Source: Rhodocyclaceae bacterium
Lineage (GTDB): Bacteria; Pseudomonadota; Gammaproteobacteria; Burkholderiales; Rhodocyclaceae
Length of the DNA stretch: 5,966 nt
Assembly: GCA_030689585.1 (NCBI GenBank)
Contig: JAUYFZ010000237.1
Span: forward strand, 1-5,966
Direction of reading: 5' to 3'
A program made the translations under genes and the position numbers. Position 1 is the stretch's first letter. Each line of letters starts with the position of its first letter. The notes under the pieces are model-generated. The model did no database searches. It had not been told where the DNA came from and was given only the letters and a program-made list of their open reading frames with translations. Below are positions 5,294 through 5,966 of this stretch, one piece after another.

Positions 5294-5966
5294 TTATGAA
5301 ATAAGTTGTTTTATTTTTTCGCCAATAGCCTTGGCCATCAGTGGCGGAACAGCATTGCCTACCTGTTCAAACTGTTGGGTAAGATTACCAGCAAATATAT
5401 ATCTGTCAGGAAATGACTGAATCCGTGCGGCTTCACGAACTGAAATGGCTCTGTCTTGGGTGGGATGAAAGAAGCTACCCCAGTGGGGATCGCATTTTGT
5501 GAGAATGGTCGAACAAAGTGCGTCGGGATGCAATCGTCCGTAACGTTTTGTATGATCGCTCCTCCTAGCTCGTTTCAGACCTGCTGGTAACATGTCATGA
5601 GGAATATCCCGCCAACTTCCTCCTTGTGGAATGTATTTCAATCTATTCAGGTTTGCTATTCCCAATTTTGCGCATGCGTGATTGTAGATTTTTTGAGAAT
5701 CTTTTCTGAGTATTTTTTGTAAGTCTGATTGTGGATCAACTGAATATTTTTCACCGTGTATTATTTGTCCAGGAATAAGATCAGGCAAATCAGAAATTGC
5801 ATCCCATGTTGTCGTTTGGCTTAGCAAGTGTTGTGAAAAAAGCGGAAGTGGTTTTAGGCACAGTTCTTTTGCACCTGTAAAGTTAGCCACTGCATGTGCA
5901 TCATGGGTGGGTTCTGGAAATTCAATTTTTCCTCCGTCACGAAGAGCAATGAAGATGGTTCTGAAA
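5294..5966 (-). CDS. DNA (cytosine-5-)-methyltransferase, C-terminal part (5' end beyond the right edge)
   Basis: This is the protecting enzyme of the restriction-modification pair, methylating cytosine at C5 using S-adenosylmethionine. The frame is open from the edge; 223 residues are visible. They begin in the region of motif VIII (RTIFIALRDGG then FPEP), continue with TWDAISDLP and the target-recognition region with NHACAKLGIANLNRLKYIPQGGSW, then KRYGRLHPDALCSTILTKCDP, motif IX (SVREAARIQSFPD) and motif X (QVGNAVPPLMAKAIG). The SAM-binding motif I, the PC catalytic loop and ENV lie outside the window. A GTG at 5890 would be an internal codon, not the start, since conserved sequence lies upstream. 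The gene is markedly AT-rich. Only 3 nt separate it from the endonuclease, so the two are likely co-transcribed, methyltransferase first. Confidence 0.93.
   Translation of the reverse strand, partial: FRTIFIALRDGGKIEFPEPTHDAHAVANFTGAKELCLKPLPLFSQHLLSQTTTWDAISDLPDLIPGQIIHGEKYSVDPQSDLQKILRKDSQKIYNHACAKLGIANLNRLKYIPQGGSWRDIPHDMLPAGLKRARRSDHTKRYGRLHPDALCSTILTKCDPHWGSFFHPTQDRAISVREAARIQSFPDRYIFAGNLTQQFEQVGNAVPPLMAKAIGEKIKQLIS

Overview
The window carries a single run of minus-strand genes, read right to left. In transcription order they are: a cytosine-C5 DNA methyltransferase (cut by the right edge), a NotI-like restriction endonuclease, trpS, scpA, scpB, rluB, rfbF, and the start of a zeta-toxin-like kinase (running off the left edge). 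The block trpS-scpA-scpB-rluB is the arrangement known from many non-enteric Gammaproteobacteria, and the protein sequences fit that group. No finer placement is justified from sequence alone.

The right third (about 4412-5966) is a Type II restriction-modification pair. It is visibly AT-richer than the rest: one 60-base line in the methyltransferase (5641-5700) is about 35% G+C, against about 62% for a line in trpS (3841-3900). This looks like a horizontally acquired module. It is docked directly onto trpS, because the endonuclease stop codon overlaps the trpS start codon by four bases (ATGA). The middle (1014-4415) is housekeeping: tryptophanyl-tRNA synthetase with a probable [4Fe-4S] cysteine motif, the kleisin and winged-helix subunits of the Smc-ScpAB chromosome condensation complex, and a 23S rRNA pseudouridine synthase. 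The left part (1-1017) is accessory: a CDP-glucose-forming nucleotidyltransferase of O-antigen sugar synthesis, then a P-loop toxin-like gene.

Genes are packed very tightly. Junctions are 3 nt apart (methyltransferase/endonuclease), 4-bp overlaps (endonuclease/trpS, rluB/rfbF, rfbF/zeta-like), 26 bp (scpA/scpB) and 140 bp (scpB/rluB). The only real gap is the one between trpS and scpA, and it is filled from end to end by a G/C-skewed repeat element. A second copy in the opposite orientation (21-135) interrupts the zeta-like gene after about codon 37.

The two element copies (115 and 186 bp) share short imperfect inverted ends and differ only by two extra 30-bp palindromic units, one extra 11-bp unit and a few substitutions. 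In the gap it supplies the trpS stop codon and ends one base before the likely scpA start codon. This element is the least explained thing in the window. No RNA genes, convincing promoters or intrinsic terminators were found, and no gene-free stretch exceeds 300 bases.
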